DNA of 64,000 nt from Tretioscincus oriximinensis (lineage: Eukaryota > Chordata > Lepidosauria > Squamata > Gymnophthalmidae): the NCBI GenBank assembly GCA_022410635.1, contig JAJVDF010000262.1:162485-226484 (forward strand), written 5' to 3'. The translations under genes and the position numbers were made by a program. This document shows positions 22,745 through 34,500 of this stretch, one piece after another. The notes beneath the pieces were generated by a model. That model saw nothing but the letters and a program-made list of their open reading frames with translations. It did no database searches and was not told the DNA's origin. Every line of letters begins with the position of its first letter. Positions within the stretch are counted from its first letter, which is position 1.

Positions 22745-23403
22745 CTTAAGAACATAAGAACATAAAAAGAGCCATACTGGATCAGGCCACAGCCCATCAA
22801 GTCCAGCATTCTGTGTCACACAGAGGCCCACCAGATGCACCTGGGCAGTATGAACAGAGGAAAGCAAAATATGCTCCTGTTTATGACTCCCTGCAAATGG
22901 TATTTCATGAGTCCTGCCTGTTGCTCCATCCTGGAGGCAACATCCAGACATCCATCCTAGTATACATTTATACTCTTGGTGTCCATAAACCTGTCTAGTC
23001 CTGTCTTGAAACTATCCAAGCTGTTAGCTACCATTACCTGTTCAGGAAATAAATTCCACAGGCAATGACCCTCTGCGTGAAAAAATACTTTCCTTTGTCT
23101 GTTCTCACTTTTCTACCCAACAGATTTAAGGAGTACCCTCTGTTCCTTGTGTTGTGTGATAGAGAAAACATTTTTTCTCTATTCACCCTGTCCATCTCAT
23201 GCATGATTTTGTACACTTCGATCAGATCACCCCTCAAACATCTCCTTTCAAGGCTGAAGAGGCCCAGACATTGCAGCCTTGCTTCATAAGGGAGGTGCTC
23301 CAGACCCTTGATCATTTTTGTTGCCCTTTTCTGCACCTTCTCCAGTTCCAAAATATCCCTCTTGAGATGTGGTGACCAGAATTGAACACAGCGACTTTAT
23401 CAA
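22745..23403 (-). mobile_element. CR1 LINE 3' end with ORF2 remnant
   Basis: On the minus strand the element runs from an ORF2 C-terminal segment (about 23400-23034) through the 3' UTR (tggatgttgcctccaggatg, tgcatctggtgggcctctgt, gctggacttgatgggctgtg) to the terminal ttcttatgttcttaagtg repeat at 22745. This is the longest single CR1 piece here and defines the family seen at 2239, 30849, 40262, 47891 and 58264. Confidence 0.93.
23034..23351 (-). pseudogene. CR1 ORF2 C-terminal fragment
   Basis: CR1 ORF2 encodes endonuclease and reverse transcriptase; only the distal C-terminal conserved segment is left. Characteristic motifs are LEKVQKRATKMIKGLEHLPY, LGLFSLERRCLRGDLIEVYK and KYFFTQRV, in the order usual for CR1/jockey-clade elements. 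The frame is open for about 105 codons and then breaks near IACGIYFLNR, where the family normally continues. There is no catalytic domain, so it is a dead copy. Confidence 0.92.
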
Positions 23404-24374
23404 GGCTAAGGTGTTACACAACCTCCTTGCTAAGAGTGAATCCAATTCAGGGAAGCACCATAATGGCTTATTTACCACATGTGTGCTGCACGGAACTGTG
23501 GCAGCATTCTAATGACTCACCGCAATTTTCTTTCCCCCCATAGCTCTTTACAGAACTCTGAAACGCTACTTTCTCTGTGGCGGTATGAAGGTGCCATGAC
23601 AACAGTCTTGCCTGGACTTTCTGACAGGAATTCTCATGATACTTCTAGCAAGAACAGTCATTACAGGAAATCAATTTCTATTAGCAGGGCTATGGATCAC
23701 CCATTCAGAAGCTGGCCCAGGCAAAGAATAAGAAGAGATTTTAAGGAAAGACAGATTGCATTATGCAAAGGAAAATCTCAGAAGAATTCAAGCATGAAAA
23801 GTACCAAAATAATTGTGCATGCAGGCTGACAAAAATGAGAACATTAATCCTTTATCACATAATAAAGGGAAATTACACTTAAAAAGGGACAGTCTCCGTG
23901 CAGCCAAAAACAACCACTTTTTAAAACTGCAATAGGATATAATGAAGAAACCCTCTTGTGTTTAAAACTGTTAAAGCAATTGAAGGCCTAAAGTGCGAAC
24001 TCATTGATGAGCCTCCTACAATTAGCTTTTAAATTCAGGTTCAACCATGTGTATTGCTTTCCAATGCAGATGGAACATTGACTCCATTGCTCATCAGCAG
24101 TTGGTAGATGAGCCCAAAGGCAAAGTAAGTGAAAATTAATTTGATTGTTCAGAGACAGGGCAGAAACCTGTAGAATGTCAGGTTCTTTGTTTAAACTCAG
24201 GTCTGAAATCTTTATTTAACTCACAAATTCTTTCATATTTCAATGCTTTAAGAACTATTTGCTGGAATTTTCACCAGCTGCTTACAAATTGCCTTGCTAG
24301 TTCTTTACTGACTATTTAGTGAAAGATTAACTTCTTCAATTGTGTGAAATGTTAGTTCTTCTATTGATAGATAA
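23404..24374. other. No gene seen
   Basis: A strong acceptor-like tract (ttttctttccccccatag at about 23527-23544) has no convincing exon or donor after it. No other feature. Confidence 0.5.
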
Positions 24375-25028
24375 CAGCCTAAACATGAGTCAACAGCGTA
24401 AAGCAGCTGCAAAATAGGCAAACACAATCCTGGGGTCTGTTAAGAGAAGCATAGAATCTTGATCACGTGACGAAATTATTCCTCTCTACAGTACATTGAT
24501 AAATGAACAAGTTCAAAAAAGTTACAAGGATGGTGTGTGGTACGGATAGCTCAGTCGCTTAAGAGTTCGCCTCTCAGCTGTGAGATCGGGTTTCGAAGCC
24601 CTGTGTGGGATGTGGTGAGGGGTGAGGACCTTCCACTAGCCTGTAGCTCTAGCCAACCCAGCTATTCGAAAGCAAGAATTGCAAGAAATTTCAACTGACT
24701 GCAAGTAGATACATGGGTACCACCAGAGCCTGGTGGGGAAGATAGAATGGAAGCCTTCGGGCAAAAATACCCTTGTAATCCGCTTTGAGTCCCTTTGAAA
24801 GGTGAGAAAAGCGGGGTATAAGAACCCAGTTCTTCTTCTTCTTCTAAATGAGCAAGTTCAAAAGAGAGTTTCAAGGATGGTGTGTGGTCTGCAAACTATG
24901 TCCTATAAGGAACGGTTAAAGGATCTAGGGATGTTAGTCTGCAAAAGAGAAGACTGGGAGGATACATGATAGCTGTCTACAAATATCTGGAGGTCCCTTC
25001 CAACTCTGTAATTCTATGATTCTATGAA
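24375..25028 (+). mobile_element. CR1 LINE fragment interrupted by a SINE
   Basis: Left part: caaacacaatcctggggtct, aagcatagaatcttgatcac, tattcctctctac. Right part: gtctgcaaactatgtcctat, ggaacggttaaaggatctag, agagaagactgggaggatac, gtctacaaatatctgg, and the 3' end ggaggtcccttccaactctg with attctatgattctatg. This is the order of a CR1 ORF2 end plus tail. A SINE-A sits at 24541-24845. Part of the region between the last coding block and the tail is missing. Confidence 0.82.
24541..24845 (+). mobile_element. SINE-A, full length, nested in CR1
   Basis: Complete copy: tRNA-like head tacggatagctcagtcgctt, B-box-like gggtttcgaagccc, body ggggtgagg, ctctagccaacccagctatt, gcaagtagatacatggg, gcctggtggggaagatagaa, tail ctttgagtccctttgaaagg, gaaaagcggggtataagaac and (TTC)n. 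Flanks are a 40/42-bp direct repeat (24501-24540 and 24846-24887), unusually long for a SINE duplication. Confidence 0.93.
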
Positions 25029-25559
25029 ACAGCTAATAAGAGTTCCTGGAAGGAAGATTTAAAAAGGAAATATCCTTGAACTATGCAGTTTCAAAAGGAT
25101 TTCACATATTCACTCATAAATAACTCTCATAAAAATGCTTATGGCAAAATGTCTTTTGAATGAGTCAATCACAAGTGATTACTCCACAAAACTAGCATAA
25201 TATTTCTTCCAATAATTTATTTTGTTCTCTTTTCAGGTCTGGGAACCTCTATCCCTAAGCTTTTTCTCCTTTTTCAAAATGTCTGCATCATCTTTCAAAG
25301 AATGTTCTCCTATTTATTGCTTGCTGCCAGAATATAAATAGATTAGAACTATAGGGTATATGAACTATGGTATATGAACTATGTGGAATATGAATATAAC
25401 ACTAGCAAACCACTGTTCTAGCCTCATGAATTGGGGTGATTAAGCATCAATTATAGTCTAGCACAACCTGAGGGATGTGACCAACATCAGGCCATAGGAA
25501 TCAAGGAGTGAACAATAAGAATTTGGCCTACAGCCATTTCATGTATGTTATTTAGTTAT
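25029..25559. other. No gene seen; short tandem repeat
   Basis: About three imperfect copies of tatatgaactatgg lie at 25352-25390. No other feature. Confidence 0.55.
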
Positions 25560-25755
25560 TATTTTCTATGTGACTCTCTAAGACAAGCAGTGTTTGAGCA
25601 GGAGGTGGTGAGTTCGTCTTCGTTGGAAGTCTTCAAACAGAGACTGGACAATCATCTATCTGGGATGGTTTAGTGGGTCCTGCAGTGAGCAGGAGGTTGG
25701 ACTCGATGGCCCTGGAGGTCCCTTCCAACTGTATGATTTTATGGTTCTATGTTCC
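25560..25755 (+). mobile_element. CR1 LINE 3' end (second subfamily)
   Basis: Reads ggtggtgagttcgtcttcgt, ggaagtcttcaaacagagac, atctatctgggatggtttag, gaggttggactcgatggccc, ggaggtcccttccaactgta and tgattttatggttctatg. The ending matches the attctatg subfamily of 24375-25028, not the ttcttatg subfamily. Confidence 0.88.
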
Positions 25756-26300
25756 CATAGTTGCATATTGCAATTAAAAATTGTTGTCTTTGTTACTTAG
25801 ATTCATGCAACATTAAAGCAAATCAGATTATTCCTAAACTGTATAGATTTAAGTGGATCACAAGAGAGGAAAGTCCAAATTGAAACTTCTGTTTGAGCTC
25901 CTTGTACCATATTTTGAACATCTACAAATTACACCATGGCACAAAGAACCAAAAACAAGACTTCAACTTTTTCATGCCATCCTGTACTTCTGCTACTCAA
26001 ATCATTGCAGCTCCATAACCAGGTTGAGATAGTACCTGAGACAAAGAGCAACTTTTGTGCTGCTAGCTATTTCAACATTTTAGAGATGGCTTGCTTTCAG
26101 TTTTTCTAAGAGACTGAATAGTTGTTCTATAGACTAATAAGAAAGAAAAGTTCCATACAATGTTCACTGCTGTGACAGTTTTGAGAATGGGAACTGGTTT
26201 TGTAATAGGAGGAAGGAAAGGAGGAAGGAAGGTAGGGTTAATAATTATCTGAGAGGATAAGTGCCAACTTATAAGTAAAGATAATATTTTTGTACTATGT

Positions 26301-26499
26301 CCGGCAAAGGAGCTAGCAGCACTTTGTGACTAACTTGAGAAAAGTGGGTGGCATAAGCTTTCGTAGACACATCTACTAGTTCAGATGCTCAGACGTGTCT
26401 ACGAAAGCTTATGCCACCCACTTTTCTTAAGTTAGTCACAAAGTGCTGCTAGCTCCTTTGCTGGACTTTCTACTAGACTAACACGGCTATTTCTCTGAA
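26301..26499 (+). mobile_element. Foldback retroelement copy 3, perfect target duplication
   Basis: Inverted half (caaaggagctagcagcactt to about 26375) and sense half (from about 26390, ending ggctatttctctga) pair over about 85 bp. Flanked by perfect 15-bp repeats, atttttgtactatgt, at 26286-26300 and 26500-26514. No poly-A tail. This is the cleanest copy for defining the element. Confidence 0.72.
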
Positions 26500-26514
26500 A
26501 TTTTTGTACTATGT

Positions 26515-27510
26515 TAAATAGATTGAGTCTCCAGTTACTTGCCCGAGACTGCAATTACATCTACCCCATAGGCAGGCCAAGATACTGAGCAGAAATAAAC
26601 TGGGTAAAGGCAGGCGTAACAGATGTATCAACTTCTCGTCTGACAGCTGCCAAAGTGATCCGATTGTCTCTTACTTGTTAGGAGATGGAGAGCAAAGTAA
26701 ACACTATTCTGATGTTCCTACTGGTGGGTTTCCTTTTGCAGCTGATTGGCTATTGTGAAAGAAGGCGGCTGGCCTAGATGGGTCATGTATCTAATCTAGT
26801 GGGACACTTGTTAGCTTCTTATGCATTCTGTTGGTGCCCTGCTGTTTACATGAGGATGAACACCTTCCACTCATTGCAAACCACTGCAGAAGAAAAACAT
26901 TGAAGCTTGGGCTGTATTGATCTGACTTTCTCCTCGTCTTACCTTTGCTCTTTCTAGTGTATTTTTATTCACGTTATTTTTAAAAAAATGCATTTGGTTT
27001 TAACCTGCTTTGTCTTTGCAACCGGGGAAATAAGAAACCAAAGGAAGACAAGTGGCAAAACAATACAGGGACTTCGAGACCAAGGTGTCTTTTGTTAAAC
27101 TGACATTTTGAGATGATTTGCTTGGAAAATATTTTTGAAGCAGGAATTAATAGAAACTGCATGAGGGCTCAGAGGACAGAATTAAATAATTCAATTGTGC
27201 ACATAGAGGTTTATGTCCTCCAGGCACTTTGGATTTCTACAGGTTTGCTTCTCTTTTTCACTTTAAACAAGCTCAGTTTTCTTCACTTCTGATTACTAGG
27301 CCCTCTGAAACAGCACAGATGCATGAAACTGCAGTCTCTCTGCTACTTTTACTTATAGGAAATAAGACAGACTCCAATCTCATTTCTCTCCCATCACCAG
27401 AACACAAGGAGAGCTAAAATAGCAACAAGAGTTTAGATTTCAATGAAAAATTTATGTTAGTCAATCGTCTCACTTTCCCCTGCCTTCCAAGCTGCTTAAC
27501 AATGTCTTCA
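26515..27510. other. No gene seen
   Basis: No supported feature. Confidence 0.55.
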
Positions 27511-27650
27511 AATGACATTGCTGCGTTTATCTGACTACAATCCCCAGCATTCTCTGGTAGCCTGCATTCAATTCGCAAGCAGACTCTGGGAGCCAAAAGC
27601 CAATGAACTACCAGTCTCGCCCCGAAGTCTCACTAGATTAGCTATGTTTT
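27511..27650 (+). repeat. Unidentified dispersed repeat, copy 2
   Basis: See 22443-22560. Reads cattgctgcg, actacaatccccagcattct and gagccaaaagccaatgaact. Confidence 0.5.
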
Positions 27651-28485
27651 CATTGCTCTATGTCCACATGCAGCTTTCTATCAGATATTACAAAATGTCC
27701 ACTGCTGAATTGGATAAAATGTGGTGGCTACTTGTTCCACGGCAAAAGACGTTTGCTGTGGGTGGAACGCTGGACATGCATGACTTTGTGATAAAAAGTG
27801 ATGTCACATCTAACTCACTGTATGTCATATGTGGCGATATACGTGTTTGCCTCTCCAAATTGACAGCTTCATAAATTGTTTTGTTGTTAATTCTAGATAC
27901 TGTACATGTGCCTAAGAATCAAACTGCCAGTCTCCAGGTGCATGCTTCCGACTGGAGACACTGCTCTTAAATCTCAATGGTTTTATGCTATTTTCAGTGG
28001 CATATATGGTGTGACTCTGCAACTAAACCACTAAGAAATATGAATGAGGAAACCTTTTACATGAAGATATACATGCTTGGGACTCTTTGTATATTTCAAT
28101 GAAGTGCATTTGGGACAAGTGAAGCCCAGATGCTCACTCTCATAAATTTGTTCTCTTCAATATTCATGAAAAATAATCCAGCTCAATGCAGTCCCTTTTT
28201 GCCCCAAAGTCTTTCAGTCTCTGAGTTACATGTAGACTTAGGACATTTCTCTACTTCATGAGTGAGAGATCCTTTGGGGAGTGCATGTCTCATCAGTGCT
28301 ATGTGGTTGCCAAAGCAGGTACCTGCCCCATATTGCTGCCTAGCTGTCTGCGCTAAAATCAACTATTTCAAAGTGTCCACACAAGATCATTAAGTAAGGC
28401 ACCACAAATATTTCATTTTCCAGCTGGAACTTCAAAGTTGGGAAACATTTTCAAAGAAGGGAAATACCACCTCCCTCAGTGGCAG
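27651..28485. other. No gene seen
   Basis: No supported feature. Confidence 0.5.
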
Positions 28486-28742
28486 AGAGGGTAGAAACCT
28501 GGGATAGGCCTTCTCTGTAGCAGCCCCCAAACTATGGAATAGTCTCCCCCCTAAAGGTGTGTCAATCACCATCACTAGGCACATTCAGGAAATGCTTGAA
28601 GTCTTTGACTGAGAAAACTGACCTTCCCTACTTTTAGATGCTGCTATCCTTTAATACGTTAACTGTGTTTTTACTGTAAACCACTGTGAGATCTTTGGGT
28701 ATAAGGTGGTATAGAAATGTAAATAAATAAATAAAATAATAA
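28486..28742 (+). mobile_element. LINE 3' end, L2-like
   Basis: Contains ggccttctctgtagcagccc, aactatggaatagtctcccc, cattcaggaaatgcttgaag, and the tail actgtgagatctttgggtat with aaataaataaataaa. This is the non-coding end of an L2-like reptile LINE as I remember it. The tail resembles that of the Sauria-like SINEs here, suggesting a shared 3' end. Confidence 0.6.
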
Positions 28743-29917
28743 ATACAGACAAGTGGACAGCACACCATCCAACTTAGAGTCAGTTTTCCCAGTCCTCCCT
28801 TTAAAATACTTTTGGATCTGATGTTTCACTCTGGTACATTTTGCCCCCAAAATGTTCCAAATCCAAAGTCAGAAAGTACTCAGACCTCAAAAGCTTTTAG
28901 ATCAAAAAGTAGACATTAGCCTGCCTTGCAACTATATTTGAACTCTAAAGATAGGGCAACAGAGAGATACTCTCAAAAGACTGAACCTCATGACATTTCA
29001 GAGTTCAGTTTTCCCCTTCCATCAATAGTAGATATTTCAGCGAAAGAGAAATCTATTTCCAGGGTTCCTCTGCCTCTGCGCAGTAACAAACTGCTGACCC
29101 TTCCTCACAATCTAAAAGTGGGAGAGAAAGAAATTAAAACATTCCAGAACAATTCTGTGATGCTCTTATTTCATCTACCTTATCCTTAGCTGACAGGCCA
29201 AAACACTAAAGCCACCTTTTCTGTTCATTGAAGGATCTACTCAGCTTGAAGTGACAGAGGAAGCTAAGCTGGTATCTAAGCTGGTATCTCAGTATGATCT
29301 GTTAGTTTGATGACTGTCACATCAAGGATCAGTCTAGGGAACCTTCATGTTTTAAGGCACAAGGATTGACAGACTAAGCTAAGAAGCTAAGCTTCTTTAG
29401 GTCGGTGACTTGCATCAGATTCATTCTGTCGATTCTATACAAAAGAGAATTTATAGTTCCTTCCTCGGTATCTTACCACAGGCACAATCTACAAAAACTA
29501 AATCATATTTGCTGAAAAGCAGAAGGAAGATTGGATATCTGAGAGACAAAGTTTTGCTATACAGTGTCACATTCATGCATTACTCCCTGAACCATCTGGG
29601 ATGAAGTTCCAACTAAATCCAATATGATCTTGCTAAGTCTTCAGCACATTTCACTGTTGTTATAACTATGTGTCACAGCAATCTTCACATGCAAGACTGT
29701 CCTTGACTATGGCCTTCTTTTCTCAAAAAAGGCAAGGGAAACTGATTCAGGACAATATAATGTAATGGCAAGAGTGGACAGCAAATCACTGATCTTGAAT
29801 TGTTGCCCATTCATACGCCCATCCATTTCTGTTCTTACCCTTAATTCTGATTAGAAACCCACTGGGCCTCATTGGTTAGCAGAATAGTGTGGATCTGTGA
29901 AACCCTGCTCCCTGATA
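28743..29917. other. No gene seen; small tandem duplication
   Basis: aagctggtatct is repeated at 29268-29291. Nothing else is supported. Confidence 0.5.
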
Positions 29918-30190
29918 CCATGTTCCTCCAAAAATAAGAGAGATTCGTATATTAATTTTTGCTCCAAAGGATATATTAGGGCTTATTTTCAGGGGATGCC
30001 TTATTTTTCCATGAACAGCAATCTACATTTATTCTTGAACTCCAAAAAATAACATTTATGAACTTTTTTATGAACTCTAATTACTATTACCGGTAGGTCT
30101 TATTTTTGGAGTACGGCTTATATTTGGACTAGAGCTTATATTGTGAGCATCCTGAAAAATCATGCTAGGGCTTATTTTCAGAGAAACACG
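29918..30190. mobile_element. Non-autonomous DNA transposon with TIRs
   Basis: The left end ccatgttcctccaaaaataa and the complement of the right end (cgtgtttctctgaaaataag) form terminal inverted repeats. Internally, agggcttattttcag occurs twice and gtcttatttttggag once. Flanked by ata on both sides (29915-29917 and 30191-30193). I recognise the terminal pattern as a common vertebrate repeat but do not name its superfamily. Confidence 0.7.
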
Positions 30191-30449
30191 ATAAGATGTA
30201 CAAGCTGAACTGAATGGACTGTGTAATTCTGATCTGGATTTACTGGTTCAGAACTACCTGTGGATCCATTTTAGTGGCACACTGCCAGAATGGGCCACTT
30301 GATGACCTTGAGATCAAGAACTTTCATTCTTTGGCCTCGAACTCTTGGCCCAAACTTCATATGAATTTCAGAGTCAGTGAATGGCCTAGTCTAGATCAAT
30401 GCCATTTTGCAATTGGTGCTAATCCAGACCATGTCTTTGCATTTTCCAA

Positions 30450-30545
30450 ATTTTTTTTCAAAAGAAATTTCCTCAGCAAAAACTGTGAGGCACTCCAAAA
30501 CTGGGTTTCTACACCCCCCAAAAGGGGTCATCTGGTCAGCCTATT
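30450..30545 (+). mobile_element. G/C-run foldback MITE, half copy
   Basis: Only the right half is present: tttcctcagcaaaaactgtg, aggcactccaaaactgggtt, accccccaaaaggggtcatc and tggtcagcct. Same family as 21369. Confidence 0.7.
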
Positions 30546-30848
30546 ACAGAGGGGAAAATGTGTGCTTCTGCCAAGTTTATGTAGCTACACATTTTCTAAG
30601 TGGACTTCACCCAGAAAACTGTCGCAAGTGCATCTTAATGCAATTCATGTTAAGTGCAGTCTGGTAATGGTTTTGCTATATGGGGCCAGTCCTTGGGTCA
30701 GGATCCACAGCAGAAGGAGATCCTGGGAGATCTCTTGCCTTTTCACCCAAGCTTTTTGCCTGCAGTGTAAGTTCCTCACTTCTACTCCAAGGTGCGAATT
30801 TTAAACTGCTCTCAAAGAAGCCAGAATAGGAAGAGACCCACAAACAAA

Positions 30849-31122
30849 AAAACATAAGAGGAGCCCTGCTGAATCGGGCTGGAACCCATCCAGTCCTGTG
30901 TTCTGTCTTACACAATGGCCCACCAATTGCACCTGGGCAGTTAGGAACACAAGAAGTCAAAATCTTCTACTGTTCTCAATGCCCTGCAAATGACATTTCA
31001 GGAATCCTGCCTGTTGCTCCATCTCAGAGGCAGCATCAAGACATCCATCCTACTAGCTATTTATATCCATGGTGTCCATAAACGTGTCTAATCCCTCTTA
31101 GACGAGTTCATGGACAAGTTCA
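30849..31122 (-). mobile_element. CR1 LINE 3' end
   Basis: Minus-strand CR1 tail: plus strand shows aacataagaggagccctgct, acaatggcccaccaattgca, cctgcaaatgacatttcagg, ctgttgctccatctcagagg, catccatcctactagctatt and aacgtgtctaatccctctta. Confidence 0.9.
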
Positions 31123-32122
31123 CAAAGATCTTACTTAGATCAGGAGGCTGCTTCTAGCTCTACTAGAGAGGCAAGAAGGGAGACCCAAGGAGACCCCTGG
31201 ATTTATGTAGGTAAATTGTGCAAAACCAGGGATTTTCTTTAAAAAAGCCACTCTGCTGTTCACCTGCCCTATCAGGCCACCAAATCAGGGCCAAAATGAG
31301 ACAGGGAAGAAAGGAAAATAGCAAAGCAGAATTAGATCTGCTTCATTATTTTCCAATTTACCTCTTTTTCCCTAGTACAAACACAGCACTAACAGAAGAG
31401 CTGAAACAGAGAAAGAGAAGATTGGTATGCATTATTAGAGATACTCTAATGTTCCTGTAACATTCATCCATAAACAAATGAAATAACTTGATCAGCCAGC
31501 GTTTGGGAGAAATGCCAAAGATGTCCCCTGAGATCCATCAAGAAGCTTTTCTTATGGCCAGGTTGCAAGACACACACAAACACAAACACACACACATAAA
31601 ATAGGATGTGGCAAAGGCTATGAACATATGAAGGAGGCAAAGGATACACAATGTGCTGTCAGCTATTTGAAAATGATCAATCTTAAGACCAGGTTAGATG
31701 TTTGAAACCAGAATACAAATAAGAGCTACAATAGTTAATCAATATAAATGTAAGCATTTCTTTTTCTAGCCATTCCAGAGATCATTCTTCTGAAGAGAGT
31801 ATTTTCACTGGGATGAAATCCTCTTTGCCTTTGGTCATAACTTTGTTTTCAATCCTTATTCAGTTTACCTTTCATCCTAAAGAGTATTCACTTCAATTTT
31901 TGTCTTGTCATATCCTGGACTAAACTCCATTCTTCAATACTGAAGATGAACTGTAGATAGATTCACAAATGCTAGCTGGGATGGAATCACCTAAGCCCTT
32001 TCTGAACTGGGTAATATTTTGGCATATATCTCAGAATTAGGGTGTGTCATATGCATTAGTGAAGACTGTGACAAGCCCTAATCCAAGAAATTGTAAAATT
32101 AAAAAATTATATCCCTCCCTTT
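31123..32122. other. No gene seen; (CA)n-like patch
   Basis: A short CA/CAAA patch lies at 31570-31597. The frame at 31464-31649 reads across it and is an artefact. Confidence 0.55.
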
Positions 32123-32482
32123 CAGTGGCGGCTGGTGCAGTTTAAGGCTGGGGGTGGTGTGTGTGTGCAGGTTCCTCCAGCCTCAGCAAAGTTAGGAAAG
32201 TGGCTAGGAGGAGGCACATTCAAGCACTTACCAGGCTCTCTCTCAGTCTGCAAGTTGAATGTCAATACAAAATGGCCCCTCTACGGAGACTGAGAGGGAG
32301 ACTGTAGCCCCTCCTAGGCAGCCCTCCCATTCATTCTGGGATTGGCAACCCCTTTTGTCAATTAAAAAGCTGCCTGGAGCTTTATGATTTGTTGGCATTT
32401 CCTCTATGAAAGGAGATTTTATCATTGATTTTAATCTCTGAGTATTCGCTGAACCCTACAAACCAGTGGCCAGCCACCACTG
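32123..32482. mobile_element. hAT non-autonomous transposon, 360 bp
   Basis: Ends are inverted: cagtggcggctgg at the left and ccagccaccactg at the right (one mismatch in 13). The flanks are exact 8-bp duplications, ctcccttt, at 32115-32122 and 32483-32490. CAG-type ends and 8-bp duplications are the hAT hallmark. There is no transposase frame. Confidence 0.92.
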
Positions 32483-34500
32483 CTCCCTTTCCCTAAAAGT
32501 CCTGTGGTGAGTCATAACAAAAGATAAAACACATTTAAAAGCATAACCTACCCAACCTCCTTTCCTTTATCTCTCCCTTTCTTCATGAACTAGGAATCAA
32601 AGGCCCAGATGAATAAGTAGGTTTTAAAGAGGCACTGATGAGTTGGCATCTGGTGTCCCTTCCCTGGAAGCCAGAGAGCCACACAAAGTGGGCCCTCCCA
32701 TGTGCCACAGCCCCTCACACCTCAGAGAGAACTATGAGAAGGCCTTCATTTCATGATCTTAGAGCAAATCTATAATATAATTTCCCAGAATAATGCTCAG
32801 TGAGTGGAAAGAGTGCAATCTCTTGCCAAATTCATGCAAACAGACTGCAGGAGTATTCAAACGGAAAACCAAAATGCTTATCTGAAAAGCAACAAGTTGA
32901 ATGTCACACAACAAACAAAATAAGCAAATGAAGAAGAAAAAATGGAGGGGAAAAGCATCCTTTCAGGGTGTCTCTGAAGCTTCAAATCCACTAGCAAAAG
33001 TGATTCTCAAAATGAAGAGGCAAAAAATGGAGCAAGAAGGAGATGGGTGATTACAGAAAGAAAAGTAAACATGGGTAATTAAAGAAGGATGCTAGTTTGA
33101 AATCTGAGCTCTATTATTTAGTGGGTGCAGATGAAATGAAATCAATCAAACAGAAAGCTTGAATTAAAATCCACTTTGATTTATTTTTTCAAAGGCCAGT
33201 TTTGCAGCTGCATCTAAGAGGCATTCTGGGAAGGGAGCAACTGTAAACTTGCAGCTCTCTGGAATTCTTTGCTTCCCTAAAGAAAAGTTTCAGATATTCC
33301 AGATGAGAATGGTGAAGGGGGGGGGGGGGAGTGTCACATTCCATCTTCCCAACTGCAAGACCCTGGAATCAACCTAAACCACACAGCAAAATCCTTTAAA
33401 AATTCTCTGCTATCTTTATTCTTTTTCTCTTCAATAGCTTTTTCTTTCCCAACTAGTTCGCCTGTTTGTTTCTTATGAAAAAAATGCATGAGATTAATTT
33501 TCCTCAGATCCCTTCTTTCCTGACTTTGGAGAAATTTCCTATTAAAATGTCTGCCTGTCTGCATTTCGCTGCTACCCTATAGCTGACCTCCCTTGGTTTT
33601 CTCAGCAGCTGTACTGCCTAGATACCTTTTTTCCAAGTCAAGGCACTTGCATACATTGTCTCTTTTTTATCATAGTTTATGAAACATCTGCTGTTTCTGA
33701 ATTATTTCCTTTGAATGCCATAATCTTTTTAGTTCTGTGCTCCAGTAAGCAACTTTTAGCAGCAAAAATATGGAAGTAAGCATCATTCTGAACTCCATCT
33801 TCCAGCAAACTGCATCTGACTGAAATATAAACCAGTTTCCTTTTGTATTAAATAATTCCTTTTCACTTACCATTGTGATGTTTGAAAGTGGTTAGGAATA
33901 CTGGAAGTTATTTTTTTTTTTAAGAAAAAGGATTTTTCAAAACTCTCTGCACCTTACATAGCCTAGCTCTGGTTACTAATGGTCAAATCTGCTTGACTTC
34001 TCTGTCCCAATGGCATTAGATTGTAGATTCACATCCAGAGCTCGTAAAATGGATAGAATAGCACCAAGATAGAGGGTTCCAGCATAACCTTCGACTGGGT
34101 TGTTGCTGGGCTGTGGAGACATGGAGGCTGCTCAGTCACATGGAATTGCACCTCATCGGTACCGATAGCATTGAAAAGTCTCTTTGTACTGCGTTTACTC
34201 AGAGCGCATATTGTCTGGTGCTATAGTGGAGACACGGGAAGGGAGCAACAACCAATCGGGCATAAGCATGCATGGTGGATGCCAAGAGTCATGTGAGTGT
34301 GAGGAGAATGTCCCAGTTGTTGCTATAGTTGTGATGCAGTCCTCCCTTGGACCTTACAGGCAGCATCACAGGCTATCATAGGAAAATGCAGGGGAGGGGT
34401 GATTGCTTAAAGCCTAAAGTGTGCTACATCTGAAGGCAGCCTTTGTCTCTATTATAACTTACTTGGGATAAAGGGAAATCAGTCTCCATTATGGAAATAG
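32483..34500. other. No gene seen; homopolymer runs
   Basis: A G-run of about 13 lies at 33318-33330 and a T-run at 33911-33922. No supported gene. Confidence 0.55.

Noticed and set aside
23527..23600. Strong splice-acceptor-like tract
   Set aside because: No plausible open exon with a donor follows.
24047..24140. Small frame between an acceptor-like and a donor-like site
   Set aside because: 55 bp, unphased evidence only, and no recognisable protein; below my threshold.
24541..24620. tRNA gene candidate (A and B box, gctcagtcgc...ggtttcgaagcc)
   Set aside because: It is the head of a multi-copy SINE with a conserved SINE body and TTC tail; the cloverleaf is degraded.
30214..30804. 196-codon plus-strand frame
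   Set aside because: It reads through a MITE half copy and unrelated flanks; no conserved motif.
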